Origin: Nyssa sinensis
Taxonomy: Eukaryota > Streptophyta > Magnoliopsida > Cornales > Nyssaceae
NCBI GenBank assembly: GCA_008638375.1
Contig: CM018041.1
Coordinates: 9,944,627-10,008,626 of the forward strand
Length of the DNA stretch: 64,000 nt
Direction of reading: 5' to 3'
The translations under genes were made by a program, and so were the position numbers. Every line of letters begins with the position of its first letter. Position 1 is the stretch's first letter. The notes below the pieces were generated by a model. The model was not told the DNA's origin. It ran no database searches and saw only the letters and a program-made list of their open reading frames with translations. This document shows, one piece after another, positions 24,158-34,542 of the stretch.

Positions 24158-25180
24158 AATTTGAATAGTTATTAATGCATTTGTGATTCAGAGGGTGATT
24201 CGAAAACCAAGCAATGGACAATTCCACTTTATTTATTTATTTATTATTATTTTGGATTGATTGGCAACTCCACTTAAATCTCATTATTTTGACTGTGTGC
24301 CGATGTTTTTTAAATAAATTTAATTTGTATGTTAAAAAGGATCTGTTTACATTTGTAAAAAGAAATAATTATTTTAAAATTTTTTCTTTAGGTTCTAAAA
24401 ATTTATTCATTGTCCGAGGATTTTTTTATATTTTAAAGATTAGATAATTTATAGTTCATTACATTCAATTATATATATGTTTCTTTATAACAATAAAAGT
24501 CTTGAATTACAAGGAGAATACATAAAAATCTAGATGTGAGACAAATTTCAAGTATTCATACGTATGAGAGAGCCTGTGAGTGCACAAAAAATCGAGAATT
24601 GTAGATTTGATCTAACTCGAATCAACCTTTCCTGAACTGAATGAGTTGAGTTAGATCGATTATAAAGATACTTCGAGTTTGATCAATTGTAGAACCGAAA
24701 AATTTGGAACGCTTTCCCCACATTTTGGAGCCCGGGTATATATCAAGGGGCACAAATAAGCTCTCCCTAAATATATGTTGACAGCAGTTTATATTCTGCT
24801 CTCACCTACATTTAACTTGGCATAAAATCTTTCTGGTTGCCTAATCTCGAAATTTATGTTCATTATGTATGTATGCATCATTTCATTATTATTTATACTA
24901 TAAACACGAAATTTAAGAAATGTAAGAGGACCAAAGGAGTGGGGGCAGTGGTGTTTGCTGAAAAGTTTTCTTCTCATCAGAGGACAAACTTCTTTAAAGG
25001 GGAAAATGGAAAATTGGGTAATTGTGTATGGACAGCAATACAAACTTCTTGGTCCCACACATTTGGCTATCATTCTCGAGAAATTATTGGGTGTTCCTGA
25101 CAAATTCTTCCGTAACCTAATAAGAATTGGACACTGTCAAAAATTTATTTAGATATTTTAATTTTTTCATTCTCTTATTG
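22770..25180. other. duplicated non-coding DNA with a promoter-like element
   Basis: No complete gene was recognised. At 23941-24073 a TATATATATAAGG box precedes a pyrimidine-rich leader ending CAACCAG|GTAAAT, which looks like a TATA box, 5' exon and splice donor. The same stretch sits at 39658-39797, ending at the same donor. No coding exon follows in either copy, so this may be the relic of a further cluster gene. A (TA)n(TG)n microsatellite at 24109-24157 is longer in the other copy (39822-39887). Confidence 0.4.
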
Positions 25181-25783
25181 AGTGGTGACACTACTCATAT
25201 AACATGACATGCTGTTTCAAAACATCAAATATTTTATGATCAACTTCTTGTTGTTTGCAATTTTTCTTTTTTTTGTATTTTTTATAGCCACTTGTATGCT
25301 TTGTGGGCCGAATGATATTAAATTTGCCATTGACATTGTGGGTGTCTGGTAAATCATTGGGAGTTTCCAAATTAATTAAGAGAGCTCCAAGTAATTTCTT
25401 GGACATACCATGAAGCTTTCAAGAAAATAAATTTTCTTGAAAAATATATGTAAATTAGTAAGTAACTTCACTCACATCAATTATGTCAAAGAATTTGATA
25501 TACAAATATCATAGCTTTGATTATAAAGAATTTTAGATTCACGTGTTTTCTCGTGTTCCTATTGTATAAGATTCACACTAACTCACCATATTAAGTTACG
25601 ATTTATATTTTATTCTATTAGCGTATTTATATATCTCTATTTTTATTTCTATATACTCTTACTTTTTACATGTAAAATTGAAGTGCGCGGGAGGGAGGTG
25701 TTAAATGGATGAATTACAAAATCAGTTTTACTGCAAGAGGCTGTCACTCTTTAGTATCAAGTACTATCAACTTGTTACACAGC

Positions 25784-25818
<35 letters not shown>

Positions 25819-26243
25819 CTGGAGGTTAGTATGGGGATGGGACCACATGACAACTACAAGTCATCTATTTATGCTGGACCAGCTGACCTTTATGTGTATT
25901 AAAAATAAAAAAGAACCATCATCATTAATGGAAACATATATGAATGATATACTGCTCTATATACAAGCAACTCTAGTCAATGCGAAGACCCGCAAAGTTC
26001 TAGTAGTTGCCGTGGTCGGTCCTATGTAGAAGGAAAATCGACGAATTAGCGACAAGAGATTCCATGAAATTTCAGAAGTTACGTGAATGTTTTTTTTTTC
26101 TTTCTAATCTTTAAATAGACAGGAAATCAGCACCAAGCTTCTTCACAAGGAAGTTGGAAGTTTCAAATGATTAAGATGGAAGTCTTCGGAAGTTTCTGAA
26201 CTACAACTATGAATAACTGGATCGTGCCTTCATTGGAAACTGC
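25181..26243. other. spacer upstream of paralogue A, no gene
   Basis: The stretch includes a (TA)n(TG)n microsatellite at 25784-25818. From about 25894 the sequence matches the region upstream of paralogue C (56164 on), so it belongs to the gene duplication unit and not to spacer at random. Confidence 0.5.
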
Positions 26244-26362
26244 ATATATATAGAAACCCTAACATTCAATCCCAATACCACTGATTAAATTGATCGTTCA
26301 ATTTCCCTGGTTAGTTGCTTTACTACTTTGGACGCTTTGATCTCCCAGCTACCCTTGTTAGA
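26244..26362 (+). promoter_or_regulatory. distal promoter and 5' leader exon of the paralogue A unit
   Basis: A TATA box (TATATATAG, 26244-26252) is followed by a leader that ends at a strong donor, TTAGA|GTAAGTTTC (GT at 26363). The same arrangement is found upstream of paralogue C (TATA 56410, donor 56528). A related proximal leader exon lies just before each gene, so the genes may have two alternative first exons. Here the CRM element now separates this exon from the gene by 5.7 kb. Confidence 0.55.
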
Positions 26363-27141
26363 GTAAGTTTCTCTGCACAACTCAGTACCCATTTTGATTT
26401 TTTCATTTACTCATGCTTTTCAATAATATTAATTTTATGCCTTAACTAGATTTATTAATGGAAAATTATTTAAAAATGGAGAATTTCCTTTTTAATTCTT
26501 CTCTCCGTGTGTGTTTATATATTTGTGTTATATGTATTCATACATATTAGATACAAGATAAAGACACATGGGGTCGATTTGGAGGGACAATTCCCCCTCG
26601 ATCTCAATTTTTTTTTCTTTTTAATTTTTTAAAAATATACCTCTTTTAATTTAAATTTTTACCCCTGGTATATATAAACTTGTCTACTTCTATTCTTATT
26701 TTAATTTTAATTTTATTTATCAATTTATTGAATTCCTTTTTATATAGCCTAAAATTTTTCAAGTTTTTTTTCTTTAGTTGATTTTTTGTCTAATTTATAA
26801 ATTCGTGTTAATAAATTAAGTTACCTGTTCAAAAATATTATTTACCAATATTAATTTTTTATACTTTTTTTTTTATTTTTAAATTTATGATCTTCTGATC
26901 TAAGTCTCTATACCCACACGTATATATTCTTCTAGGGTCCATATCACTTCTTACCTTGTATGACCAGCTTTGTCCAAGGACCATGATGTCCCTGTTGGCA
27001 ATCAAGTTCGTTAATGGAAATAATAAATTAAAACTACCCCGCCTAGTTTTCTTAGCGACTAAGATGTAGAATTACTAAAAGTTTTTCACATGATTTTATG
27101 AAATCCTTGTGCGATCAGGATTGCTTACTTGCTTGGTTATA
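26363..27141. other. non-coding DNA between distal leader exon and the CRM insertion
   Basis: A/T-rich, probably intron of the distal transcript. It matches 56528-57032 in part. The ttata at 27137-27141 is the left TSD of the CRM element. Confidence 0.5.
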
Positions 27142-27721
27142 TGACGTAGCGGAAGCTTGTAAAGAAACAGGGCAACGCCTATCTCTTGGAGAATCGTCCG
27201 AATCCACGAACAAAAGTAACACACCCGAATCCACGAGCACAGAGAATAAGATCTCGAAAATAAAATTCTTTATTATATGAAAGTTAACCTTACAATGAAA
27301 AGAAAAGCCTTTATATAGGCAACAAACCCTAATTCAACTAGGACTAGGAAAGCAATAATTAAAATAAGGAAAAAGACCAAAAAGTCCAAAAAATAAAAAA
27401 ATAAAAAAATTCTGAAAAAATAATAAATCAAAAGTCCTAAGCTTAAGCAGTAATTGGTTAAAAATCAACTCCAAACGTCAACCGTAGCCATAATAAATCA
27501 AGCAGCACATTTTTTACCAAAAGTAGTAAAAACGCGCTTTTGCCGGCCAAAACGAAGGAATTCGCCCAAAAAACGGCATGCATCATGGCAAAGCAATGAC
27601 TATTGATTAGCACGTCGATTCCAAGTCGCCCACCAAATTTCACACAATTTCGACTATTCTAGCGTCGCACGCAGTTCCATGCTAGGAATTGAATTCTTTT
27701 GTTGTAACCTGTTCTACATCG
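27142..27721 (-). repeat. 3' LTR of the CRM element
   Basis: It runs from TGACGTAGCGGAAGC to CTACATC. The final base is G (27721) where the other LTR has A, so the TG of the minus-strand start has mutated. The polypurine tract lies just inside (complement of GGTCTCCCCTGC). Confidence 0.9.
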
Positions 27722-27744
27722 GTCTCCCCTGCTTGAAAAGAACT

Positions 27745-30700
27745 CTACCTCGAGTTAGATAATTGAGAAGACGACACATCAGGTGGATGATATTCAAACA
27801 AGTCAGCAACGTTGAAGGTAGGAGAAATGGCCATATCAGCAGGAAGGTCCACAACATAGGCATTATCATTAATTTTCTGTAGGATCTGGAAAGGACCATA
27901 TTTCTTGTCGTTTAGCTTGTTGTACGTGCCTACTGGCACCCGGCCCTTGCGCAAATAAACCATCACGAGATCCCCCTCTTGAAAGACTTGGGCCCGCCGC
28001 TTTTTATCAGCAGCGGCCTTGTATTTGGCATTAGATTCTTCCAAATTTTTCCGCACCTCTTCTTGAATAGCCTTGATACGATCCGCCATATTTTCTGCTG
28101 CAATACTCAATCCAGGAGGCTTTGGCAGAGGAACCAAGTCTAAAGCGTGGCGTGGAAGGCAGCAATAAACAACTTGGAACGGGGTCTTCCCAGTAGAACG
28201 ATTCAGCATACTGTTGTACGCAAACTCAGCCTGTGCAAGAGCAATATCCCACTGCTTGGGTTTCTCTCCCGAAATGCAACGAATCAAATTTCCAAGAGTG
28301 CGGTTCACCACTTCCGTTTGACCATCAGACTGGGGATGACTTGTGCTACTGAAATTCAGGGATGTGTCAAACCTCCTCCAAAGGGTCCTCCAAAAATGAC
28401 TCAAGAATTTGGTGTCCCTATCTGAAGTGATAGATTTGGGAACCCCATGCAAACGAACAACCTCTTTGAAAAATAAATTGGCCACGTGTACTGCATCTGA
28501 GGTCTTTTTGCAAGCAATAAAGTGAGCCATTTTTGAATACCGATCAACCACCACAAAGACAGAATCAAATCCGCGTTGGGTTCTCGGAAGGCCCAAGACA
28601 AAGTCCATGGAAAGATCTTCCCAAGGTGCTGCAGGAATGGGCAAAGGCATGTACAGACCCGTATTTTGAGATTGGCCTTTGGCAGCCTGACAAACAGGGC
28701 ATCTTTTAACATGATTGCCAACGTCTCGTTTCAGTTGGGGCCAATAATACCTTTCCTCAGCAAGAGCTACTGTTTTGTCACGACCCAAGTGCCCGCCCAA
28801 GCCTCCACCATGTAATTCCTGAATTATCTGATCTCGTAGTGAACTCCTCGGGATGCATAATTGGTTGCCTCGAAACAGATAGCCTTCTTGAACATGCATT
28901 CCGTCAACGGAAAGACCCGACTGACATTTTGCCCAAATATCCAGGAAATCTTCATCATGTGCATACAGCTCCTTGAGACAGTCAAATCCAACCACTTCAG
29001 TCCGCATTGTGAAAAGCAATAACGCCCTCCTGCTTAGAGCATCAGTTACTCGGTTTAATTGACCCGCCTTATGCTTCAGAGTGAAAGTGAAGCGTTGTAT
29101 AAAAGAAATCCAACGGGCATGCATCCGATTGACACTATTCTGGCTATTGATAAATTTCAGCACTTGGTGGTCACTGAATAAGACAAACTCCCTCTGCACC
29201 AGATAGTGTTCCCAAACCTTCAAGGCTCGGAAGACAGCATACAATTCTAGCTCATAAGTAGACCACTTTTGGCGAGCTTCACTAAGCTTCTCGCTGTAAA
29301 ATGCAACCGGTCTGCCCTCTTGAGAAAGTACAGCACCAATGGCAACAATAGAGGCATCGCACTCTACCTGAAACAGCTTGTCAAAATTAGGTAGTGCTAA
29401 AACTGGGGCAGAAGATAATTTCTCCTTGATGAGTGCAAAACTATGTTCTGCTTCCTCTCCCCAATGAAATTTTCCCTTCTTCATGCATTCAGTAATTGGC
29501 GCGACTATCCGGCTAAAATCTCTGACAAATCGCCTGTAAAACGTTGCCAGACCATGAAAACTACGAACCTTGCCAACTGTTTGTGGAGTTGGCCACTCCC
29601 GAATGGCACGAATCTTTTCTTCATCCACTTTAATCCCTTCAGCACTTACCACAAAGCCCAAAAATAGCAAACTGTTGGTCATAAAGCTGCACTTCTTCAA
29701 GTTAACATACAGCTTATTTTGCTGCAAAACTGTAAGTACTTCTCTCAAGTGTACAAGGTGGTCAGATTCGTTCTGGCTATATATCAATATGTCATCAAAA
29801 TACACCACCACAAATTTTCCAGTAAATGGTTTCAATACCTGGTTCATAAGTCGCATGAAAGTACTGGGTGCATTAGTGAGTCCAAACGGCATCACTAACC
29901 ATTCGTATAACCCCTCCTTGGTCTTGAAAGCAATCTTCCATTCATCCCCAGGCCTGATCCGAATCTGGTGGTACCCGCTCCGTAAGTCAATTTTTGAAAA
30001 GACTTTGGATCCAGCCAGCATGTCTAGCATATCTTCCAATCGAGGAATAGGGAACCTATATTTGATGGTGATCTTGTTGATTGCCCGGCTGTCGATGCAC
30101 ATGCGCCAACTGCCATCTTTCTTTGGAACCAACAAGGCTGGAACCGCACAAGGACTCATGCTTTCCTGCACCAATCCCTTCTTAATCAGCTCTTCTACCT
30201 GCTCTTGTAGAATCTGACTTTCCTTGGGACTCATCCGGTACTGTGGACGATTAGGCAAACTGGATCCTGGTGTGAGATCAATCTGATGTTGTATATCTCG
30301 CATAGGAGGCAGCCCATCTGGTAGTTCTGATGGTATAATTTCCTGAAATTCCTCCAACAAAGGTTTAAGTGCGGGTGGAATTTCCAAAGACTCCTCGCCA
30401 ACTTCTCCTCCAACTACCACAACAAATATCTCTCCAGAGTCCTTAGTTTCTTCCATGAATTCACCCCCATCCACAAGAAATACTGACTTGCCCTTAGACT
30501 TTGGCTCAGCAATTGAAAATTCCTCTTTTATGGGTCCTAAAACGATCTTTAGGCCCCCTTTCATGAAAACGTACACATTATCACGACCCCTATATGTAGC
30601 ATCCACATCGAACTGCCATGGTCGTCCCAAAATCATATGGCACGCATCCATCTCCACCACATCACACACAACCTCGTCTGCATAATTCTTCCCAATTGAA

Positions 30701-31482
30701 AATTTAATGCGGCAGATTTCTGTTACCTTTACTTCAGCCCCTCGTTTTATCCAGCCAATCTTATACGGTGAAGGGTGTTTCTTAGTCTGTAAGCCTAACT
30801 TGGTAACCATTGCCTTCGACACTATATTTTCACTACTGCCACTATCAATAATGACATCACAAACCTTTTTGTTCACTGTACACCTGGTTCGGAATATATT
30901 ATGCCGCTGAGATGGTTCCTTCCGCTTTGGTGCTAACAGAAATCGCTGAACCACCAGAGAGCGTGACAACAGTTCTCCTTCGTCGCCACCCGTTACCTCT
31001 TCCTCTTCATAAGTATAAGGAGCTTCATTCTCGTCTTCCTCTGTCTCGAATCTGCCATCTTCTTCTGGCTCCACTAAGTTAACAGTAGCCCTTTTAGGAC
31101 ACTCGTTGGAACGGTGCCCTGGCTGTTGGCATCTATAGCACTTATCAGAACCTGGACGAGCATAAGGGTTCCGAGGTGCCACCGTTGGTGGGACAGTGTT
31201 GGCTGGCTTTGAAGGACCTCCACTGCTACCTGTCCCGCGAGTGGTGTTAGACAAAGGTGGCTGAATGTTTGGGGCTTTTCCTTTATTTACTGTAGCACGA
31301 TTAGAATCAACAGAATTTCGTACTACCACCGCCGCTTTTGACCTGTCCAGTTGAGTTTCTGCTTTGATAGCCAATGCCACGGCTTCTGTTAAGGTGTAGA
31401 CTGTTTGCATCGCTACTCGATCCTGTATAGCCCAGCGCAGCCCCCCAACAAACCTAGCAACTTGTTGCGCATCTGTTTCCAA
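27745..31482 (-). CDS. CRM element pol polyprotein (end of Gag, PR, RT, RNase H, integrase)
   Basis: A continuous 1,245-residue frame. It has a CCHC zinc knuckle (residues 115-128, [14 protein letters not shown]), an aspartic protease DSG (213-215), reverse transcriptase with YFDD at 561-564, RNase H with catalytic Asp in VECDAS (709), an integrase HHCC finger (H891/H898, C928/C931) and the DDE triad at about D960, D1021 and E1057. The frame ends in a TAG just before the LTR, but the reading phase stays open past it into the LTR, as expected for CRM elements whose integrase tail overlaps the LTR. I infer that this stop is a mutation that removes the targeting tail. In this clade gag and pol are usually one frame. 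Here they are out of phase near 31500, so the true start is not the first Met. Confidence 0.85.
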   Translation of the reverse strand: METDAQQVARFVGGLRWAIQDRVAMQTVYTLTEAVALAIKAETQLDRSKAAVVVRNSVDSNRATVNKGKAPNIQPPLSNTTRGTGSSGGPSKPANTVPPTVAPRNPYARPGSDKCYRCQQPGHRSNECPKRATVNLVEPEEDGRFETEEDENEAPYTYEEEEVTGGDEGELLSRSLVVQRFLLAPKRKEPSQRHNIFRTRCTVNKKVCDVIIDSGSSENIVSKAMVTKLGLQTKKHPSPYKIGWIKRGAEVKVTEICRIKFSIGKNYADEVVCDVVEMDACHMILGRPWQFDVDATYRGRDNVYVFMKGGLKIVLGPIKEEFSIAEPKSKGKSVFLVDGGEFMEETKDSGEIFVVVVGGEVGEESLEIPPALKPLLEEFQEIIPSELPDGLPPMRDIQHQIDLTPGSSLPNRPQYRMSPKESQILQEQVEELIKKGLVQESMSPCAVPALLVPKKDGSWRMCIDSRAINKITIKYRFPIPRLEDMLDMLAGSKVFSKIDLRSGYHQIRIRPGDEWKIAFKTKEGLYEWLVMPFGLTNAPSTFMRLMNQVLKPFTGKFVVVYFDDILIYSQNESDHLVHLREVLTVLQQNKLYVNLKKCSFMTNSLLFLGFVVSAEGIKVDEEKIRAIREWPTPQTVGKVRSFHGLATFYRRFVRDFSRIVAPITECMKKGKFHWGEEAEHSFALIKEKLSSAPVLALPNFDKLFQVECDASIVAIGAVLSQEGRPVAFYSEKLSEARQKWSTYELELYAVFRALKVWEHYLVQREFVLFSDHQVLKFINSQNSVNRMHARWISFIQRFTFTLKHKAGQLNRVTDALSRRALLLFTMRTEVVGFDCLKELYAHDEDFLDIWAKCQSGLSVDGMHVQEGYLFRGNQLCIPRSSLRDQIIQELHGGGLGGHLGRDKTVALAEERYYWPQLKRDVGNHVKRCPVCQAAKGQSQNTGLYMPLPIPAAPWEDLSMDFVLGLPRTQRGFDSVFVVVDRYSKMAHFIACKKTSDAVHVANLFFKEVVRLHGVPKSITSDRDTKFLSHFWRTLWRRFDTSLNFSSTSHPQSDGQTEVVNRTLGNLIRCISGEKPKQWDIALAQAEFAYNSMLNRSTGKTPFQVVYCCLPRHALDLVPLPKPPGLSIAAENMADRIKAIQEEVRKNLEESNAKYKAAADKKRRAQVFQEGDLVMVYLRKGRVPVGTYNKLNDKKYGPFQILQKINDNAYVVDLPADMAISPTFNVADLFEYHPPDVSSSQLSNSR

Positions 31483-32216
31483 CAGGTTATTACGTGACGA
31501 TAACGGAATTCCTCTAGGTAGGTCTCCACTATTCTACTCCCCTGCTTACAATTCTGATATTGTTGAAACAGAATCTGCTCATAATCTGGAGGCAAATACC
31601 TGGAATGTAACAGTCGCCTCATCTTAGCCCATGTCCGAACCATCCCCTTTCCTTGTCGCATCCGTGTAATTTGCAACTGCTCCCACCAAGCAGAAGCTTC
31701 CCCCAACAATCTGTATGCGACTAATTTCACCTTTTTATCTTCAAGAATATCCATATAATCGAAGAATCTCTCGACTAATACCAACCAATCAAGAAACCCC
31801 TCGATCTGAAGTTGACCATTAAAACTGGGCATGTCCATCTTCATACGAAAGGTCTGTCGGTCCTGCTCCCCTTGGTAACCCCTCCGATTATTCTGGAATA
31901 CGGCTTCAGCCTCTTCTTCATCCTCACTCAGATTATCCTCATAGGCTAGCTGCCTACATGGAATCTCTGGATGGCGTTCACGCACAACTTCAGCCCTCTC
32001 TCGGTAAGGTTGACGACCCATAGGATCGTCGCCCCTCTGATTATTCCCTGCTGTCAATCTAGCAAGAGTCGTTTGGATCTCACGCAACGCTTGCTGTGTT
32101 TCACGTTGAGCCTGCTGGGCCTCACGCTGGAAAATTCTGAATTCAGTCCTTGTAACCATATCTCCCTCACGGTCACCGCCGTCAAGGTTTTTGCCTTCGT
32201 TCCGTGCGTTCGCCAT
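31413..32216 (-). pseudogene. CRM element gag, frameshifted from pol
   Basis: Capsid-type Gag. The likely start is the ATG at 32214-32216 (MANARNEGK), just inside the primer site. It contains FNGQLQIEGFLDWLVLVERFF and LLGEASAWWEQL, typical of plant gypsy retrotransposon gag. The frame goes wrong near 31500-31510 (after TYLEEF) and continues 20-odd unrelated residues to a stop, while the proper continuation is in the pol frame. A net loss of one base (mod 3) explains this. The element cannot make full Gag-Pol by itself. Confidence 0.8.
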
Positions 32217-32234
32217 CTGAACAGGATTAAGCCT

Positions 32235-32246
32235 GCTCTGATACCA
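32235..32246 (-). other. primer binding site of the CRM element
   Basis: Plus-strand GCTCTGATACCA is the complement of TGGTATCAGAGC (initiator tRNA-Met). It lies two bases from the LTR at 32249 and fixes the element's minus orientation. Confidence 0.92.
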
Positions 32247-32248
32247 AC

Positions 32249-32829
32249 TGACGTAGCGGAAGCTTGTAAAGAAACAGGGCAACGCCTATCTCTTGGAGAA
32301 TCGTCCGAATCCACGAACAAAAATAACACACCCGAATCCACGAGCACAGAAAATAAGATCTCGAAAATAAAATTCTTTATTATATGAAAGTTAACCTTAC
32401 AATGAAAAGAAAAGCCTTTATATAGGCAACAAACCCTAATTCAACTAGGACTAGGAAAGCAATAATTAAAATAAGGAAAAAGACCAAAATGTCCAAAAAA
32501 TAAAAAAATAGAAAAATTCTGAAAAAATAATAAATCAAAAGTCCTAAGCTTAAGCAGTAATCTGGTTAAAAATCAACTCCAAACGTCAACCGTAGCCATA
32601 ATAAATCAAGCAGCACATTTTTTACCAAAAGTAGTAAAAACGCGCTTTTGTCGGCCAAAAAGAAGGAATTCGCCCAAAAAACGACATGCGTCATGGCAAA
32701 GCAATGACTATTGATCAGCACGTCGATTCCAAGTTGCCCACCAAATTTCACACAATTCCAACTATTCTAGCGTCGCACGCAGTTCCGTGCTAGAAATTGA
32801 ATTCTTTTGTTGTAACCTGTTCTACATCA
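32249..32829 (-). repeat. 5' LTR of the CRM element
   Basis: A 581-bp copy running TGACGTAGCGG...CTACATCA. It differs from the other LTR by roughly a dozen substitutions and a 1-bp indel. Its plus-strand right edge abuts the proximal promoter of paralogue A. Confidence 0.9.
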
Positions 32830-32834
32830 TTATA

Positions 32835-33095
32835 CATATATATATATATATATATATAAATACATACCTCCATTATTATATTTCAATTCAACGATCGGAT
32901 CCATAAATTGCTTCCCATTTCCATGTTCGTTGCTCTTCTGACGCTACAAATTCTCGATCTAACTTCATTAGAGTAAGTTTCTTCAAGAACTATGCGCTCA
33001 ATCACAAATCCGCATTATTTTGATCATTTCTCATGCTTGACAAATATAATTTAATTTTGATGATTAATTAACTAGATTTTTTCTTTTCGGGTCAG
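32835..33095 (+). promoter_or_regulatory. proximal promoter, leader exon and 5' UTR intron of paralogue A
   Basis: A TA-rich run (32835-32862) that could serve as TATA precedes a leader containing AATTGCTTCCCATTTCC. The leader ends TTAGA|GTAAGTTTC, with donor GT at 32973. The 123-bp T-rich intron ends GGGTCAG (33095), four bases before the ATG at 33099. The same block precedes B (41590-41802) and C (57050-57274). No cis elements beyond these were identified. Confidence 0.6.
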
Positions 33096-33187
33096 AGTAT
33101 GGTTCCATCATCATCACCTTTATGCATGATTGTTGTTGCTGCTGTTTTTATTGTATTCAACCTTTTTTTCCGTTGCTTGGCTCCCAA
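33096..33187 (+). CDS. probable first coding exon of paralogue A (hydrophobic N-terminus)
   Basis: ATG at 33099 opens MVPSSSPLCMIVVAAVFIVF, then NLFFRCLAP, which looks like a signal anchor or signal peptide. Reading straight on meets TGA at 33327-33329. If an intron from GT 33188 to the acceptor GACAG at 33332 is removed, 89 nt join the next exon in phase and the frame runs without a stop through 70 nt to the ATG at 33403. The same arithmetic works in B. The donor (AA|GTTTGG) is weak and GT at 33236 (GA|GTTGAT) would also fit, so the exon end is uncertain. The alternative is a short upstream ORF. Confidence 0.45.
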
Positions 33188-33402
33188 GTTTGGAGAAAAA
33201 GATCGAACATTCATTTTTTTTTTCTTTGATGTAGAGTTGATTTGTTCAACCTCTGAAATATTGAAGCTTAAAGATTTTGTTTTTGTTTTGGTTTATAAAA
33301 AATCCTTAACGATAATATCCTTTTGCTGACAGCACTTGTTCGAGTCGAAAGGAAGTTGCAAGCTGTTGGCAAGAGGAAGCATATTTGGGGTTATCATTTT
33401 CC

Positions 33403-34542
33403 ATGGAGTCTACTAAGACTTTTGATCTTAAGGTGAATATTGGCTGCCAGTGCGACGGATGCAATGACAAATTGAAGGAACTGCTGAAAAAAATAGGAGT
33501 GAAGTATGATATCAATTTAAAACAAGAGAAGGTGACGATCTCAGGCACTGTCGACCCAGACGCAATCATAGAGAAAATAAAAAAAAAGATGGGGAAAACA
33601 GCAACGCTCTGGCCAAAGGAAAGCCCACCAGCCCTGAACAATATTCAGAACATGCAAATTGTACAACAAAAACCAATTCAAGAGAAACATATGGTAGCAC
33701 AACTACAGAAATCATTTGAACTTCATCAAGGTTTCGAACATGAGCTGACTTCCAAGGAGCTGACTACTACAAAGCAAAAACAATCTATCCACCGGCATGA
33801 GCACGAGCACGAGCACGAGCACGAACACGAATTTGAACTACAAAGTTATGAGAAGCGGTTCCCCTGCAATGGATGCAAGGAAGATGGGTTTGGATCAAGA
33901 CACAGATGCAAATACTGTGACTATGAACTCCATAACGAGTGCAAGAACCCAAAACTCACGATTTCCCATGATTTGTTCAAAGGATACACTTTCACATTCT
34001 TTGAAAAATTGACTAAAGAATGTGGTGACAACTACTGCAAAAAGCACGCAAGTTACTGTAGTGCATGCGGAAAGGAGATATGTGGCTCTGTTTACCACTG
34101 CGAAGAAAAGGGCTGGAACTTGCATCCATGCTGTAGCAGCCTCCCAACTAAAAGGTGTATGGATGGAGTGAGCTTTGAGCTTCGCAATAAGGCATCATCG
34201 AATTGCATGAGGTGCAACCAGAAAGAAGTCAGGTGTGGCAGCAAGAGTGTCCCGGGCTGGTCTTATTTTTGTACTTCTGAGCCAGAGGGCTATCAGTTTC
34301 ATGTGTATTGTGTGAGTGAAATGGTGCATGAGGCTTGGAAGAAGGGGGCTGTTGGCAATATTGATTCCAATGCTTTGGAGAAGATAAGTCTACGGCTTGT
34401 GGTTAATTCGAAGAGGAAAGATATGAATGGTATTCAATTCTTGAGGACACTGACGATATTACTCAGAACCATAGTGGGTATTCTTTTGGGGGATCCAACT
34501 GCAATTCTTGCTTCGTTCTTTGTGGAATTAGTCTCGAAGTGA
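33403..34542 (+). CDS. paralogue A: HMA-DC1 fusion protein
   Basis: The frame has 379 residues from ATG 33403. Residues 6-72 form a heavy-metal-associated fold with the metal-site pattern C15-x-C17-x2-C20 (CQCDGC) and a beta-alpha-beta-beta-alpha-type spacing. Residues 75-130 are a polar linker, and 131-143 a His-Glu run (HEHEHEHEH). Three DC1/C1-like zinc modules follow. The first is 142-182 (C155, C158, C169, C172, H177, C180), the second 209-244 (YCSACGKEICG, YHCEEKGWNLHPCC) and the third 258-303 (CMRC, FHVYC). A hydrophobic helix (347-378, ILLRTIVGILLGDPTAILAS) ends the protein. DC1 proteins are plant-specific Cys/His proteins of mostly unknown role, and HMA domains bind metals or proteins. 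Both domains suggest metal or redox-linked signalling at a membrane (inference). The frame is intact. TTG codons before the ATG are in frame, but ATG is the natural start unless the upstream exon is spliced on. Confidence 0.85.
   Translation: MESTKTFDLKVNIGCQCDGCNDKLKELLKKIGVKYDINLKQEKVTISGTVDPDAIIEKIKKKMGKTATLWPKESPPALNNIQNMQIVQQKPIQEKHMVAQLQKSFELHQGFEHELTSKELTTTKQKQSIHRHEHEHEHEHEHEFELQSYEKRFPCNGCKEDGFGSRHRCKYCDYELHNECKNPKLTISHDLFKGYTFTFFEKLTKECGDNYCKKHASYCSACGKEICGSVYHCEEKGWNLHPCCSSLPTKRCMDGVSFELRNKASSNCMRCNQKEVRCGSKSVPGWSYFCTSEPEGYQFHVYCVSEMVHEAWKKGAVGNIDSNALEKISLRLVVNSKRKDMNGIQFLRTLTILLRTIVGILLGDPTAILASFFVELVSK

Larger units (their letters stand above)
18690..25180 (+). repeat. segmental duplication, copy 1
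   Basis: The last ~600 bp of LTR A plus everything downstream to about 25180 is repeated at 35830-40905. The copies are collinear and closely similar, apart from a 1.58-kb solo LTR only in copy 1 (20056-21634) and an ~88-bp stretch near 38453-38540 only in copy 2. Both carry the same MITE at the same site, so the duplication is younger than that MITE and than LTR A. Confidence 0.85.
27142..32829 (-). mobile_element. CRM-clade Ty3/gypsy retrotransposon (5,688 bp), nearly intact
   Basis: LTRs lie at 27142-27721 and 32249-32829, with an exact 5-bp TSD TTATA (27137-27141 and 32830-32834) and a tRNA-Met primer site next to the right LTR. Gag and pol lie on the minus strand in the order gag, protease, RT, RNase H, integrase. 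The RT/RNase H wording (for example [38 protein letters not shown]) and a C-terminal frame that runs on into the LTR fit the CRM (centromeric retrotransposon of maize-like) chromovirus clade. I count about 15 differences between the LTRs (about 97% identity), so insertion is fairly recent. A gag frameshift and a late stop disable it. Confidence 0.88.

Noticed and set aside
24615..24661. GATCTAACTC/GAGTTAGATC inverted words as an operator or MITE
   Set aside because: Only 10-bp arms with no TSD or other support.
28147..30910. Several plus-strand frames opposite the CRM pol (for example 29570-30217)
   Set aside because: Antisense shadows of pol without domains of their own.
33895..34125. Minus-strand frames opposite DC1 genes (also 58583-58813, 42735-42920)
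   Set aside because: Complement of Cys/His-rich coding. Identical shadows occur in each paralogue.
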